Positions 29,494 through 38,090 of a DNA stretch of 64,000 nt are shown piece after piece. Position 1 is the first letter of the stretch; each line of letters opens with the position of its first letter. The stretch is from Bacillus badius NBRC 15713 (lineage in GTDB: Bacteria; Bacillota; Bacilli; Bacillales; Domibacillaceae): the NCBI RefSeq assembly GCF_001591605.1, contig NZ_BCVF01000015.1:1-64000 (forward strand), written 5' to 3'. The notes under the pieces are model-generated. The model was not told where the DNA came from. It worked only from the letters and a program-made list of their open reading frames with translations, and did not search any database. The position numbers and the translations under genes are program-made.

Positions 29494-30411
29494 ATGAGCA
29501 AGAAAGAGGAACATTTACGTAAACCGGACTGGTTAAAAATAAAATTGAATACAAACGAGAACTACACGGGCTTGAAAAAAATGATGCGTGAAAACAATCT
29601 TCATACAGTATGTGAAGAAGCAAAATGCCCAAATATCCATGAATGCTGGGCGGTGCGCCGGACAGCTACTTTCATGATTCTAGGTGATGTCTGTACGCGT
29701 GCTTGCCGTTTCTGTGCCGTGAAAACAGGCTTGCCAACTGAGCTGGATTGGGCGGAACCGGAACGGGTAGCAGATTCCGTACAGTTGATGAACCTTAAGC
29801 ATGTGGTTGTAACAGCTGTGGCCCGGGATGATTTAAAAGACGGCGGCGCAGCTGTGTTTGCGGAAACTGTACGGGCGATCCGCCGCAAAAATCCGTTTAC
29901 GTCTATTGAAGTCCTGCCTTCTGATATGGGCGGAATAGAAGAAAACTTGAAAATGCTGATGGATGCACGCCCGGATATTTTAAACCACAATATTGAAACA
30001 GTGAAGCGCCTGACACCAAGAGTGCGCGCACGTGCGACTTACGATCGCTCTCTTGAGTTCTTGCGCAGAGCAAAAGAAATGCAGCCTGATATTCCGACGA
30101 AGTCCAGCATTATGCTGGGTCTTGGGGAAACGAAAGAAGAAATTATTGAAGCGATGGATGATCTGCGGGCAAACAATGTAGATATTGTCACGCTCGGCCA
30201 ATATTTGCAGCCTTCGAAGAAACATTTGAAGGTGCAAAAATATTATCACCCGGACGAGTTTGCAGAGCTTCGTGAAATTGCTATGACAAAAGGATTCAGC
30301 CATTGTGAAGCTGGTCCGCTTGTCCGCTCTTCTTATCATGCGGATGAACAAGTCAACTCGGCAGCGAAGTCAAAACAGGAACTAGGCGAAAAAGAAACGC
30401 TTGAAGCCTAA
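29494..30411 (+). CDS. lipA: Lipoyl synthase LipA
   Basis: LipA inserts two sulfur atoms into protein-bound octanoyl groups to make lipoyl cofactor, for example on GcvH. It is a radical SAM enzyme with two clusters. The auxiliary cluster motif [12 protein letters not shown] and the radical SAM motif CTRACRFC are both intact, and the C-terminal RSSYHADEQ block is present. I use ATG 29494 (305 residues), with GGGAG about eight bases upstream; the ATG at 29476 has no site. It stands alone with its own terminator. Confidence 0.96.
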   Translation: MSKKEEHLRKPDWLKIKLNTNENYTGLKKMMRENNLHTVCEEAKCPNIHECWAVRRTATFMILGDVCTRACRFCAVKTGLPTELDWAEPERVADSVQLMNLKHVVVTAVARDDLKDGGAAVFAETVRAIRRKNPFTSIEVLPSDMGGIEENLKMLMDARPDILNHNIETVKRLTPRVRARATYDRSLEFLRRAKEMQPDIPTKSSIMLGLGETKEEIIEAMDDLRANNVDIVTLGQYLQPSKKHLKVQKYYHPDEFAELREIAMTKGFSHCEAGPLVRSSYHADEQVNSAAKSKQELGEKETLEA

Positions 30412-30501
30412 GGAAGAATAGGGTGAGAGCCAGCTTCTGATTAGCCGGAATGAAGAACCTATGTCAATTAGACGCTCTGTTTATTTCGAGCTGACATAAA
30501 G

Positions 30502-30555
30502 CACCCGGTCTCTTGCGGTATCAAAAAATGATGCGAAAAGAGGCCGGGTGTTTTT
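30502..30555 (+). terminator. Terminator of lipA
   Basis: CACCCGGTCTCTT pairs with AAGAGGCCGGGTG around a long AT-rich loop; TTTTT follows. Confidence 0.8.
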
Positions 30556-30604
30556 GGGTGAAAATATTTAGATCAAGCTTTTCGTGTTAGTAGAGGGAGC
30601 AGCT

Positions 30605-31450
30605 TTATCTGACACTGGATGGGTTATCTTGATCATCTGGTCCTGTCGTCCAGTTGATCCCCGGTGTGCCTGTTGTTTGGGGAGTCCCGGTATTATGCGG
30701 GGCTCTTTTTGTATCAGTGGTTCCATTTGTATTATTCATCTGATTATTCATTCCATTAGTTCCTTTTTCCGATTGCTTATAGCCTTGAGGAGTTCGCTGC
30801 TTCATTAATTTAATGGTATCGCGGATGGAATGACGGGCTGTATCCATTCCTCCATTAATTTGAGCGATGTTTTCAATGTCGCGGCGCAAATCGGTGTCAT
30901 CAGTTACGTATACGTGATACCAGCGCGGAACAACGCTTAATGCAGTTCTTTTCACTTGCTCTGCAGCTTCTCTGCGTCCGTTATCATTTTTCGCGTCTGT
31001 ATCGTAGGCAACCAGCACTTCCTGATCGGTAACAAGTACGGAAGCATCATTGATGTTGGGAAGCCCTAAGCTGAGTCTGCTAATTGTGTCCGCCGTCTTT
31101 TCACGGTCAAGGGTGTGCAGATTTCGGTAAGAAACGGATTGCCCTTGAACAGATCCTTTTTGGTGGCGAACATATCCAAAATTATCTTTTCTGTCGTCTG
31201 TCATTAATTCATTTTTAGTTGTTAGGTCGTTGTCAGTGCTGCCGCCGATTCGGCCATCCCGGCTATCACCGCCGTTGGCAAGATCTCCATTATACATGTC
31301 ATAGCGGTTGCGGTCATAACGGTCACTGACATTTATCATATTGCCATCCCGGTTGTTGTCCCCGCCGGCAAGGTCATTTTTATCGTTTGCATTACAGGCA
31401 GCCAGTAATAAAAAACTGGAGACCCCTACAGTTAACAGTGGTTTTTTCAT
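30605..31450 (-). CDS. yutC: YhcN/YlaJ-family sporulation lipoprotein YutC
   Basis: A 281-residue lipoprotein. The signal peptide ends in LLLAACN, with the lipidated Cys near residue 19. A low-complexity Asn/Asp/Gly region follows. The YhcN/YlaJ domain lies at about residues 105-230 (HTLDREKTADTISRLSL, VLVTDQEVLVAYDTD). The tail is rich in Asn, Thr and Pro. Members are found in spore inner membrane or coat fractions. ATG 31450 follows GAGGGGGTG. Position next to lipA matches yutC. Confidence 0.88.
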   Translation of the reverse strand: MKKPLLTVGVSSFLLLAACNANDKNDLAGGDNNRDGNMINVSDRYDRNRYDMYNGDLANGGDSRDGRIGGSTDNDLTTKNELMTDDRKDNFGYVRHQKGSVQGQSVSYRNLHTLDREKTADTISRLSLGLPNINDASVLVTDQEVLVAYDTDAKNDNGRREAAEQVKRTALSVVPRWYHVYVTDDTDLRRDIENIAQINGGMDTARHSIRDTIKLMKQRTPQGYKQSEKGTNGMNNQMNNTNGTTDTKRAPHNTGTPQTTGTPGINWTTGPDDQDNPSSVR

Positions 31451-31556
31451 GTTAACACCCCCTCAACACGTAGATTGCCCTTTTTGGTTCATTTTTTTCT
31501 TAGTAATTAATGGCTGATCGGCTATAATAAAGGGAGAAGGAAAGGAATGAGGAGAG

Positions 31557-31832
31557 ATGATTTGCATTCAAAATCATTGCTACCAACTCATTGATGAGCG
31601 GAGCAACGGATTTAATGAAGAGGTGTTCAAGGAGCGTTACAGCGACATTCTCACAAAGTATGATTACATTGTTGGGGATTGGGGATACGGCCAGCTTCGC
31701 TTAAAAGGTTTTTATGAAGATGAAAACCAAAAAGCAGCCTTTGATTCAAAGATCAGCACGCTGAAAGAGTATTTGTATGAGTATTGCAATTTCGGCTGTG
31801 CCTACTTTGTTGTGAAGAAAGTTCAAAAGTAA
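31557..31832 (+). CDS. yutD: YutD family protein
   Basis: A 91-residue protein with the YutD pattern: CYQLIDERSNGFNEEVF, YDYIVGDWGYGQLRLKGFY and YLYEYCNFGCAYFVV. The family is widespread in Firmicutes and has no proven function. It starts at ATG 31557 behind AGGAGAG and ends before a clear terminator. Confidence 0.88.
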   Translation: MICIQNHCYQLIDERSNGFNEEVFKERYSDILTKYDYIVGDWGYGQLRLKGFYEDENQKAAFDSKISTLKEYLYEYCNFGCAYFVVKKVQK

Positions 31833-31858
31833 AATCGAGCGGAAACGCTCGATTTTTT
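31833..31858. terminator. Terminator of yutD, shared with the convergent small gene
   Basis: AATCGAGCG pairs with CGCTCGATT around a four-base loop, with a T-run on the plus strand and TTTTACTT on the minus strand. Confidence 0.8.
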
Positions 31859-32159
31859 AGGTGTTATTAGGCGGAATATCCTGGTATTCCCTTTCTTGCT
31901 CTTTGTCTTTGTCATCATGAGTCGGATGAGCGCCCGGAAACTGACGGGGCAAGCCTTGATGCAGTGATCTGTTTTCATAGGTGAAGGCAGAATAAAACTG
32001 CTGTCCTTCTTTCCAAGGAGTTGATTTGTTCTCCACCGGTTCATCCTTTCCTCTTGGCGCGCCGTACGGGCCTTCCGGTGTTTGTTCTACTGTTAAAAAG
32101 TGGCGCATCTTTTCAACATTGGAAAAATCAGTGTATTCTTCTTCATCTTGAAATAGCAC
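31857..32159 (-). CDS. Small hydrophilic protein of unknown function
   Basis: I take this as a 100-residue protein starting at GTG 32159, because GCGGAGG lies eight bases before that codon; the frame can be extended to GTG 32198 but with no proper site. It is acidic at the N-terminus (LFQDEEEYTDF), contains TPEGPYGAPRGKDEP and GLPRQFPGAHPTHD, and has a charged tail. No membrane segment or catalytic motif is visible. It resembles short cytosolic proteins found near yutD in Bacillus, but I cannot name the family. Confidence 0.7.
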   Translation of the reverse strand: MLFQDEEEYTDFSNVEKMRHFLTVEQTPEGPYGAPRGKDEPVENKSTPWKEGQQFYSAFTYENRSLHQGLPRQFPGAHPTHDDKDKEQEREYQDIPPNNT

Positions 32160-32270
32160 AATTATAACCTCCGCTGCTTTAGAGTCAGCGTCAGACACCT
32201 CACTTTTGAAAGCAAGCTAGCGAGCATGTCCGGCTTTCCTTAGCATGCCCATCAGGCGGCTCTCTATGCT

Positions 32271-32537
32271 TTAAACGACTTCGTATAAAAAGTCTCGCAG
32301 CTCGGCGGCTTCCGCTTCCGAAAGTTTAAAAATATGTTCAAGGTAACCGGGTTCATCTAAGTCATCTCGCCCAATAATCGCAAAGCGGCTTCCCTGGATA
32401 TCAAGGACGATACATTTGCCAAAATAGCGGTCCGTTCGGATTAAAGCAAGGTCAAAGCGCTGATGATCTCCCATAAAGCTGACATAGCGTGTTTTTGTTG
32501 CTTCGGTTTCATCGTAAAGGAAAAATCTTTCTGTCAT
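32271..32537 (-). CDS. Small protein, probably DUF3055
   Basis: An 88-residue protein (FFLYDETEATKTRYVSFM, then RFDLALIRTDRYFGKCIVLD, ending in LRDFLYEVV). The pattern fits the DUF3055 family of small Firmicute proteins, which have no known role. ATG 32537 follows AGGAGTGACTCG. It is transcribed away from yutE. Confidence 0.7.
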   Translation of the reverse strand: MTERFFLYDETEATKTRYVSFMGDHQRFDLALIRTDRYFGKCIVLDIQGSRFAIIGRDDLDEPGYLEHIFKLSEAEAAELRDFLYEVV

Positions 32538-32665
32538 AACGAGTCACTCCTGTCTGTTTGTTTCGATTGTACCATGACTTCTCCCCGACGAAGATATGTT
32601 TTGTTCGCCGATTCATGATAAAATAAGAGGGGACATTTAGAAAGTATAGAGAAGAGGTGACCGCG

Positions 32666-33103
32666 GTGTATTTTGTGGATCGTGGAAAAATCGAAGAAAT
32701 ATTAACCTTTATGGAAGGGCAAATGACGGCATTTGCCGGACAGGCTCAATGGAAAACGACAATTGAGCAGGCTGCTCTTGAGAGAATTGCCCAGATGGTC
32801 ATTGAATCCGTATTAGACGTCGGTAATGCGATGATCGATGGATTTATTATGAGAGATCCGGGAAGCTATGAAGACATTATTGACATTCTGGAGGACGAAA
32901 AAGTCATCGAAAAAGAAGCGGCTGCATCTTTAAAAGCAGCTGTTGCTTTAAGAAAAATGCTCGTTCAACAGTATACGGCTGTTGATCATACAGAAGTTGA
33001 GCGCATATTGAGTGAGTACATTTCCGCATTCGAGCAATTTCCAGAGCAAGTCAGAAAATATTTAACGGATGAATTAGGTCCGGTTTCAGCATTCAAGCCG
33101 TAA
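32666..33103 (+). CDS. yutE: DUF86/HepT-like protein YutE
   Basis: A 145-residue helical protein of the DUF86 (HepT) family. HepT toxins are RNases or AMPylation targets with an Rx4-6H motif followed by Y. Here the matching segment reads LRKMLVQQYTAV, with Q where the His is expected, so a HepT-type RNase activity is doubtful. No MntA-like nucleotidyltransferase gene is adjacent. GTG 32666 is chosen because GAGGTGA lies five bases before it. The family blocks ESVLDVGNAMIDGFIMRDPG and the C-terminal ELGPVSAF are clear. Confidence 0.85.
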   Translation: MYFVDRGKIEEILTFMEGQMTAFAGQAQWKTTIEQAALERIAQMVIESVLDVGNAMIDGFIMRDPGSYEDIIDILEDEKVIEKEAAASLKAAVALRKMLVQQYTAVDHTEVERILSEYISAFEQFPEQVRKYLTDELGPVSAFKP

Positions 33104-33109
33104 TAACCA

Positions 33110-33137
33110 GCGCTTTCATTTTGAAAGCGCCTTTTTG
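33110..33137 (+). terminator. Terminator of yutE
   Basis: GCGCTTTC pairs with GAAAGCGC around a short loop; TTTTT follows, just before the yutF ribosome-binding site. Confidence 0.75.
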
Positions 33138-33151
33138 TATAAGGAGGAAAA

Positions 33152-33919
33152 ATGAAAACATACACAGGATACTTGATTGATTTAGATGGCACGATGTACA
33201 GGGGAACAGAGGAGATAAAGGAAGCCCGTTCTTTTATCCACCGTTTGCAGCAGAAAAATATCCCTTACTTGTTTGTGACAAATAACTCATCGCGAACGCC
33301 GGAACAAGTGGCAGAAAAGCTTCGGGGCTTCGGTATTGCGGCCAGGGCAGAGCAAGTGTTCACCACTTCAATGGCGACGGCTAATTACATTTGGGAAAAA
33401 CATCAGCAGGCCGCTGTTTACATGATTGGTGAAGAAGGACTTCATCGAGCGCTTGATGAAAGGGGCTTGACGCTTGTTGAGCATGAACGGGCAGATGTGG
33501 TCGTTTGTGGAATTGACCGCCAGATTAATTATGAGAAGCTGGCCTCAGCCTGTTTGGCAGTGCGAAGCGGGGCTGATTTCATTTCAACAAATGGGGATCT
33601 CGCCATTCCGACCGAGCGCGGACTCCTGCCGGGAAACGGGGCCCTAACTTCAGTTATTGCTGTATCAACCGGTGTAAAGCCAGTGTTTATCGGCAAGCCA
33701 GAATCCATTATTATGGAGCAGGCTTTAAAAGTCCTGGGCACTGCAAAAGAGGCTACCCTCATGGTCGGCGATAATTACCAAACTGACATCTTGGCTGGTA
33801 TCCGCTCGGGAATTGATACCCTGCTTGTTCATACAGGAGTGACTCAAAAAGAGCATCTCGTTCATGTAGAGCAGCAGCCGGTCCATATAAGAAACAATCT
33901 TGACGAATGGGAAGTATAA
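33152..33919 (+). CDS. yutF: HAD-family phosphatase YutF
   Basis: A 255-residue class IIA HAD phosphatase, the NagD type. Motif 1 is DLDGTMYRG, with the nucleophile Asp at residue 9. Motif 2 is FVTNNSSRTPE, and the GKPES and MVGDNYQTDI blocks give motifs 3 and 4. It dephosphorylates a small sugar or nucleotide; the physiological substrate is not certain. ATG 33152 follows AAGGAGGAAA. Confidence 0.9.
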   Translation: MKTYTGYLIDLDGTMYRGTEEIKEARSFIHRLQQKNIPYLFVTNNSSRTPEQVAEKLRGFGIAARAEQVFTTSMATANYIWEKHQQAAVYMIGEEGLHRALDERGLTLVEHERADVVVCGIDRQINYEKLASACLAVRSGADFISTNGDLAIPTERGLLPGNGALTSVIAVSTGVKPVFIGKPESIIMEQALKVLGTAKEATLMVGDNYQTDILAGIRSGIDTLLVHTGVTQKEHLVHVEQQPVHIRNNLDEWEV

Positions 33920-34016
33920 AGACAAAACAGGCCAGCACTAAACAAAAAGCGAGTGAATTTCATTTGGCAGTCAGTGCGGCAGCAAGAGTGGCTAACCATC
34001 ATAATAGTTTGTCGAC

Positions 34017-34056
34017 AAAAGGGGTTTGGAATGGTTTGATTCCGGCCCCTTTTAAG
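34017..34056. repeat. Strong isolated hairpin after yutF
   Basis: AAAAGGGG pairs with CCCCTTTT, and inside it GGAAT pairs with ATTCC. The tails on either strand are not good T-runs, so it is a poor terminator. It begins a 250-base gene-free region that ends in a known type of dispersed repeat. Confidence 0.5.
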
Positions 34057-34138
34057 GTGGAGAAAAAGCGGCATGCTCACATGAAAGCCGTACCCGGCAA
34101 ATTATAACTACAAGAGAAATTCATGTGCCTCCTGTGGA

Positions 34139-34270
34139 TTGAAATGGAAGGCGCTTTGGCGGCGAGGAGGCTCACCGCCCGCCCCGCGGAAATCAACAGT
34201 TCCTATCCACAAGAAAATAAAAAACTGCGGACAAACTTCAATTTTCATTGAGTTTATCTGCAGTCTGCGG
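34139..34270. repeat. Dispersed intergenic repeat, copy B
   Basis: GAGGAGGCTCACCGCCCGCC followed by CCGCGGAAATCAACAG resembles a repeat found between genes in many Bacillaceae. The last 80 bases match copy A at the start of the window, including the identical core TTCAATTTTCATTGAGTTT and the flanking stem ACTGCGGACAAA / TTTATCTGCAGT. No ORF with a ribosome-binding site is present in 33920-34276. Confidence 0.65.
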
Positions 34271-34276
34271 GTTCAG

Positions 34277-34783
34277 TTATTCAGTGTGAGCTGCTTTGTG
34301 AGCAAGCCGGCTAGAAGCAGCTGCTGCAATAGCACCGACAATATCATCAAGAAAAGTATGAACCTTTCCTGTTGATTTATCATTTAAATGTTCTAAAATG
34401 CCAGGTTTTACTTTGTCAATGTATCCGTAATTGGTAAAGCCGATCGAACCGTAAACATTCACGATAGCAAGAGCCAAAATTTCATCGACGCCATACAAGC
34501 TTTCATCGCTGGCAATAATCGATTGCAGCGGCTCATCCAACAATCCTTTCTCCGCCAGTATATCAAGCTGGATGCCTGTCAAGATAGCATTTTGCACTTC
34601 ACGCTTTTGCAAAACTTTTTCTATGTTCTCTTTGCACTCTTTTATTTCCAGATCAGGATGATATTTCTTTTGTAAAAACATAACAAGCTCCGCAATATCG
34701 TCTATGGTCACTCCCCGCTCGCCAAGCCAACGGCGTGCCGTTTTTTCAGACATGCTCATTACTGATTTGTCTTCGATAGTCAT
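34277..34783 (-). CDS. yutG: Phosphatidylglycerophosphatase A-like protein YutG
   Basis: A 168-residue PgpA-type protein. The conserved region around residues 85-165 includes DESLYGVDEILALAIVNVYGSIG, YIDKVKPG and HTFLDDIVGAIAAAASSRLAH, which carries the acidic metal ligands. Unlike E. coli PgpA it has a helical N-terminal extension and few membrane segments. It may dephosphorylate phosphatidylglycerophosphate or a related lipid phosphate. ATG 34783 follows AAAAAGGTGATC. It is the minus-strand neighbour of yutH. Confidence 0.85.
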   Translation of the reverse strand: MTIEDKSVMSMSEKTARRWLGERGVTIDDIAELVMFLQKKYHPDLEIKECKENIEKVLQKREVQNAILTGIQLDILAEKGLLDEPLQSIIASDESLYGVDEILALAIVNVYGSIGFTNYGYIDKVKPGILEHLNDKSTGKVHTFLDDIVGAIAAAASSRLAHKAAHTE

Positions 34784-35016
34784 ATGATCACCTTTTTCTC
34801 TAATATGTTAATAATGAATCTTTCCCTTGTAATAAGAATTCCAGACTAGACAGTAAAATCCCTTTTTTTATTAGGCTTTGTTAAACGCTGATGTGAATAA
34901 TGATTCTTTTCCTAATAAATTAAAGCATTTAACAGGGCCTTCGAGTAAAAAAGCATTCTGTACCTGGAGATCCTCAGGTATATAGACTATTCAATTAAAC
35001 AAAGGGGGGCAAGCAA

Positions 35017-36018
35017 ATGGACGGAAAGCAGTTATTGCTGAAGCATTTTCAAATTGAAGCGGAAAGGGTACCCTTTCAGTCCAAAGGGATATGTTATGAA
35101 AGCAACGGATTACTTTATCATATTATTGATGCAACGGATAAGGAACAACAATATTTATACGAACTTCATCAAATGGCACAGCATATGGTCCGGCAGGGAG
35201 AAAAACGGACCGCCGTATTTTTGCGTGCCCGCAACGGCCGTTTCTTGGTTACGGAAGAAGAAAGGGACTTTGTTGTTCTCGTCAGCAGCCGGCCTGCTCC
35301 AATGAGGGCTTTCACCGGTGAAAGATTGGCCCGTTTCCATTTGCGCGGGCAATCCCTTTTGCTGCAGGTTCAGTCGGCTAGTGAATTAGGAAGCTGGAAG
35401 GCAAGTTGGGAACAACGTTTGGAGAAAATAGAGAAATCTGCAAATGGGCTGTTAAAAGAGCAGGATGACCCTTTCGCCCGCCTGATTGTTGAATCTTTTC
35501 CTTATTATATGGGATTAACGGAAAATGCCCTGCAATATGTGGCGGATACAGAAATAGATGAAGCGCCTCAGCAATGGGACTTGGGAACAATCTGTCACCG
35601 TTCATTCAGCGAAAAGTCCTGGCTCAAGGAACCAGCTGTACACCAGCCGTTCAATTGGGTATTTGATTATGCAGCGCGGGATATAGCTGAATGGATTCGG
35701 TCGGAATACTGGCAGGGGGCTTTGTTTTATCGGACTCGCTTTATTGATTTTATCCGGCAATATGAGCAGGTTCGCCCTCTTTCTCCTTTCGCCTGGCGCT
35801 TGATTTATGCCCGATTATTGTTCCCTGCTCATTATTTTGAATGCATTGAAAAGTATTTTGCGAAAGGTTCCTTGCACATAAAAAAGGAAAATGAAGAGAA
35901 ATTAAAAAAGTATATAGCCAATTCCCGCGAGTATGAAGAATTTTTGGCTTTTTTCTATGACCGGGCGGGAGTATCATCACGTCGGTGGAATATGCCCGCT
36001 ATTCATTGGCTGAAGTAA
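35017..36018 (+). CDS. yutH: Spore coat-associated kinase-like protein YutH
   Basis: A 333-residue protein of the CotS/YutH family, with an aminoglycoside-phosphotransferase-like fold. The matching segments include LGTICHRSFSEKSWLKEP, which stands where kinases have the catalytic HxDxxxxN loop; the usual HGDLHxxN is not there, so it is likely a pseudokinase. YutH is a spore coat protein in B. subtilis. ATG 35017 follows AAAGGGGGGCA. Expected expression is in the mother cell late in sporulation. Confidence 0.87.
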   Translation: MDGKQLLLKHFQIEAERVPFQSKGICYESNGLLYHIIDATDKEQQYLYELHQMAQHMVRQGEKRTAVFLRARNGRFLVTEEERDFVVLVSSRPAPMRAFTGERLARFHLRGQSLLLQVQSASELGSWKASWEQRLEKIEKSANGLLKEQDDPFARLIVESFPYYMGLTENALQYVADTEIDEAPQQWDLGTICHRSFSEKSWLKEPAVHQPFNWVFDYAARDIAEWIRSEYWQGALFYRTRFIDFIRQYEQVRPLSPFAWRLIYARLLFPAHYFECIEKYFAKGSLHIKKENEEKLKKYIANSREYEEFLAFFYDRAGVSSRRWNMPAIHWLK

Positions 36019-36097
36019 TCTTTTTTATTACACGGAGCATTTTTCCGAACTATGCTAAAATGGGGGAGTGAATATAAAGAAGAAAGCAGGTGGAGAT

Positions 36098-37084
36098 GTG
36101 AAGCCGCGTGTATATGTAACACGAAAAATTCCTGGAGAAATTGTAGCAAGACTGCAAGAAGATTATGAAGTAGATATGTGGCCAAAAGAGGATGTGCAAG
36201 TACCTCGTGAAATCTTACTGGAAAAAGTGAAAAAAGCGGATGCACTTTTGACGGTGATTTCTGACCGGCTTGATGATGAGGTATTTTCAGCAGGAGAGCA
36301 TTTAAAAGTAGTGGCCAATATGGCGGTTGGTTATGACAATATTGATTTAGAATCAGCGAGCCGGCATAATGTAGCTGTTTGCAATACGCCGGATGTGTTA
36401 ACGGATACAACGGCTGATTTGGCGTTCGCGTTGCTTTTGGCGACAGCCCGCCGAATGATTGAAGCCGCCGAATTTATAAAAGAAGGAAAGTGGAAAAGCT
36501 GGTCGCCTTTGCTTCTTGCTGGCACGGATGTCCACCATAAGACGATTGGCATTGTCGGCATGGGAAAGATAGGAACCGTTGTGGCTAAACGGGCCGCTGG
36601 TTTTGATATGGAGATTATTTATCATAACCGAAACCGTCATGAAGTAGCGGAAGAGATGCTTGGTGCCCGTTATTGTTCATTAGATGAGCTGCTTGCGGAA
36701 GCTGACTTTGTTGTTTGCCTTGCCCCATTAACGTCAGAAACAAAAGGCTTATTTCAGCGTGAGCAATTTCAAAAGATGAAAAAAGAGGCCATTTTTATTA
36801 ATGCCAGCCGCGGGCCAATCGTGAACGAGGACGCCTTGTATGAAGCACTCCAGGCAGGAGAGATTGCAGCGGCCGGCTTGGATGTATTTAACGAGGAGCC
36901 GATTGACGCTGACCATCCTCTTCTTCAGCTGAAAAATGTAGTCGCTTTGCCGCACATTGGCAGTGCCACGAAAGAAACACGCCTTGCAATGATGGAAACA
37001 TGCTGTGACAATCTCGATGCCATCTTTGCGGACCGTGCGCCGAAGACACTTGTCAATAAGGATTTTCTAGGTTCAAGAAATTAA
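36098..37084 (+). CDS. D-2-hydroxyacid dehydrogenase (glyoxylate/hydroxypyruvate reductase type)
   Basis: A 328-residue NAD(P)-dependent enzyme of the D-isomer 2-hydroxyacid dehydrogenase family. The Rossmann motif is IGIVGMGKIGTVVA. The catalytic Arg lies in NASRGPIVNEDAL, the Glu in NEEPIDADHPL, and the His in LPHIGSATKETR, all in place. The pattern is closest to D-glycerate dehydrogenase or glyoxylate reductase. I chose GTG 36098, supported by AGGTGG a few bases upstream, over GTG 36068, whose upstream G-run touches the codon. A bidirectional terminator follows. Confidence 0.88.
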   Translation: MKPRVYVTRKIPGEIVARLQEDYEVDMWPKEDVQVPREILLEKVKKADALLTVISDRLDDEVFSAGEHLKVVANMAVGYDNIDLESASRHNVAVCNTPDVLTDTTADLAFALLLATARRMIEAAEFIKEGKWKSWSPLLLAGTDVHHKTIGIVGMGKIGTVVAKRAAGFDMEIIYHNRNRHEVAEEMLGARYCSLDELLAEADFVVCLAPLTSETKGLFQREQFQKMKKEAIFINASRGPIVNEDALYEALQAGEIAAAGLDVFNEEPIDADHPLLQLKNVVALPHIGSATKETRLAMMETCCDNLDAIFADRAPKTLVNKDFLGSRN

Positions 37085-37123
37085 GAGACGGCCAAGAGGA
37101 GAAGGTGGAGCTCAATCATTATA

Positions 37124-37167
37124 AAAAAAAGCAGAGACGCCCGTAAAAGAGCGCTCTGCTTTTTTTA
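37124..37167. terminator. Bidirectional terminator between the hydroxyacid dehydrogenase and yutI
   Basis: AAAAAAGCAGAG pairs with CTCTGCTTTTTT, with one bulged base and an inner CGC/GCG pair. Both strands have a T-run. Confidence 0.8.
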
Positions 37168-37199
37168 TTATATTAAGAAATACTCTGCTCAAAGGTGAA

Positions 37200-37436
37200 T
37201 TAAAATACTTGCTCCACTTCAACCACACCTGGCACTTCTTCCAAGAGAGCCCGTTCAATTCCCGCTTTAAGAGTAATGGTAGAGCTTGGGCATGATCCGC
37301 AAGCGCCGAGCAGGCGCAATTTCACAATGCCGTCCTCAATGTCTACTAATTCACAGTCGCCGCCGTCGCGAAGCAAAAATGGGCGTAATTTATCTAATAC
37401 TTCTCGTACTTGCATTTCCATTTGTTGTTCATCCAC
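37200..37436 (-). CDS. yutI: NifU C-terminal-domain Fe-S protein YutI
   Basis: A 78-residue Nfu-type protein that carries a 4Fe-4S cluster between two subunits and hands it to target proteins. The CxxC motif is in [19 protein letters not shown], with [18 protein letters not shown] before it. GTG 37436 is used since AAAGGAGTGG precedes it; the longer frame reaches back to a hydrophobic stretch with no site. It complements the SUF system at 17-22 kb. Confidence 0.93.
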   Translation of the reverse strand: MDEQQMEMQVREVLDKLRPFLLRDGGDCELVDIEDGIVKLRLLGACGSCPSSTITLKAGIERALLEEVPGVVEVEQVF

Positions 37437-37587
37437 GATAATCCACTCCTTTCTCAATCTCTCTTTTATTATAATGATTATAATGAGAAAAATCCATTGA
37501 TTGATAAATATTTGGCCAAGGAGCTTGCAGTTCCGCACTGGCCGGTTTTTCGTTAAAATGAAAGGAAATTACAGGAGGGCGAAAATT

Positions 37588-37920
37588 ATGAAGAAGAAAA
37601 TAGAAATTACTATTTACGGGACGGAGCAGCTTTGTCCAAGCTGTGTGAACCTGCCGTCTTCTAAGGAAACATACGAATGGCTGGAGGCCGCAATTTCCAG
37701 AAAGTATCCGGATCAGCCCTTTAGGATTAGTTATGTGGATATTCAAGCGCCGCCGAATGATGAGAAAAAAAGAGAATTTGCTCAAAAAGTGATGGAAGAA
37801 GAGATGTTTTATCCAGTTGTGCTTGTGGAAGACAGAATTGTGGGGGAAGGAAACCCGAAATTAAAAACCATTTATTTAGAGATGGAGAAATATGGGTATA
37901 TTGCCCGGGAAAAACAGTAA
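37588..37920 (+). CDS. yuzD: YuzD-family disulfide oxidoreductase-like protein
   Basis: A 110-residue thioredoxin-like protein of the YuzD family (DUF1462). The redox pair is in LCPSCVNLPSS (CPSC) near residue 14, and FYPVVLVEDRIVGEGNPKL near the end gives the cis-proline region. ATG 37588 follows CAGGAGGGCG. The gene stands divergent from yutI (NifU-like), as in B. subtilis, so a link to iron-sulfur or thiol chemistry is plausible but unproven. Confidence 0.85.
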   Translation: MKKKIEITIYGTEQLCPSCVNLPSSKETYEWLEAAISRKYPDQPFRISYVDIQAPPNDEKKREFAQKVMEEEMFYPVVLVEDRIVGEGNPKLKTIYLEMEKYGYIAREKQ

Positions 37921-37933
37921 GTATTTTAAACTT

Positions 37934-37973
37934 TTAAGTCAGATAAGACTCGTTGGAGTCGCATCTGACTTAA
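37934..37973. promoter_or_regulatory. Long dyad after yuzD: terminator or enhancer site for the SigL promoter
   Basis: TTAAGTCAGAT and ATCTGACTTAA are perfect 11-base inverted repeats around an inner GACTC/GAGTC pair. The tail TTAATTATAG is only moderately T-rich for a yuzD terminator. The site is about 50-90 bases upstream of the sigma-54 promoter of gabT, where an activator would bind. I cannot decide between the two roles. Confidence 0.5.
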
Positions 37974-38023
37974 TTATAGTCTGTCTATTCGTAATAATAG
38001 AAGTATTTGCGCCTTTTTAAAAG

Positions 38024-38040
38024 TTGGCACGCTTTTTGCA
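38024..38040 (+). promoter_or_regulatory. Sigma-54 (SigL) promoter of gabT
   Basis: TTGGCACGCTTTTTGCA matches the -24/-12 consensus TGGCAC-N5-TTGCW exactly, with GG and GC ten bases apart. Transcription should start near 38051, 40 bases before gabT. An activator with AAA+ domain is encoded directly downstream of gabT. Confidence 0.9.
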
Positions 38041-38090
38041 TATAAATTGATTGTAGAAAGTAATTTCTTTTAGAAAAGGGGAAAAGCATC

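Noticed and set aside
33907-34107. A 66-codon ORF overlapping the end of yutF
   Set aside because: It has no ribosome-binding site, starts inside yutF and runs through the hairpin at 34017; composition does not look coding.
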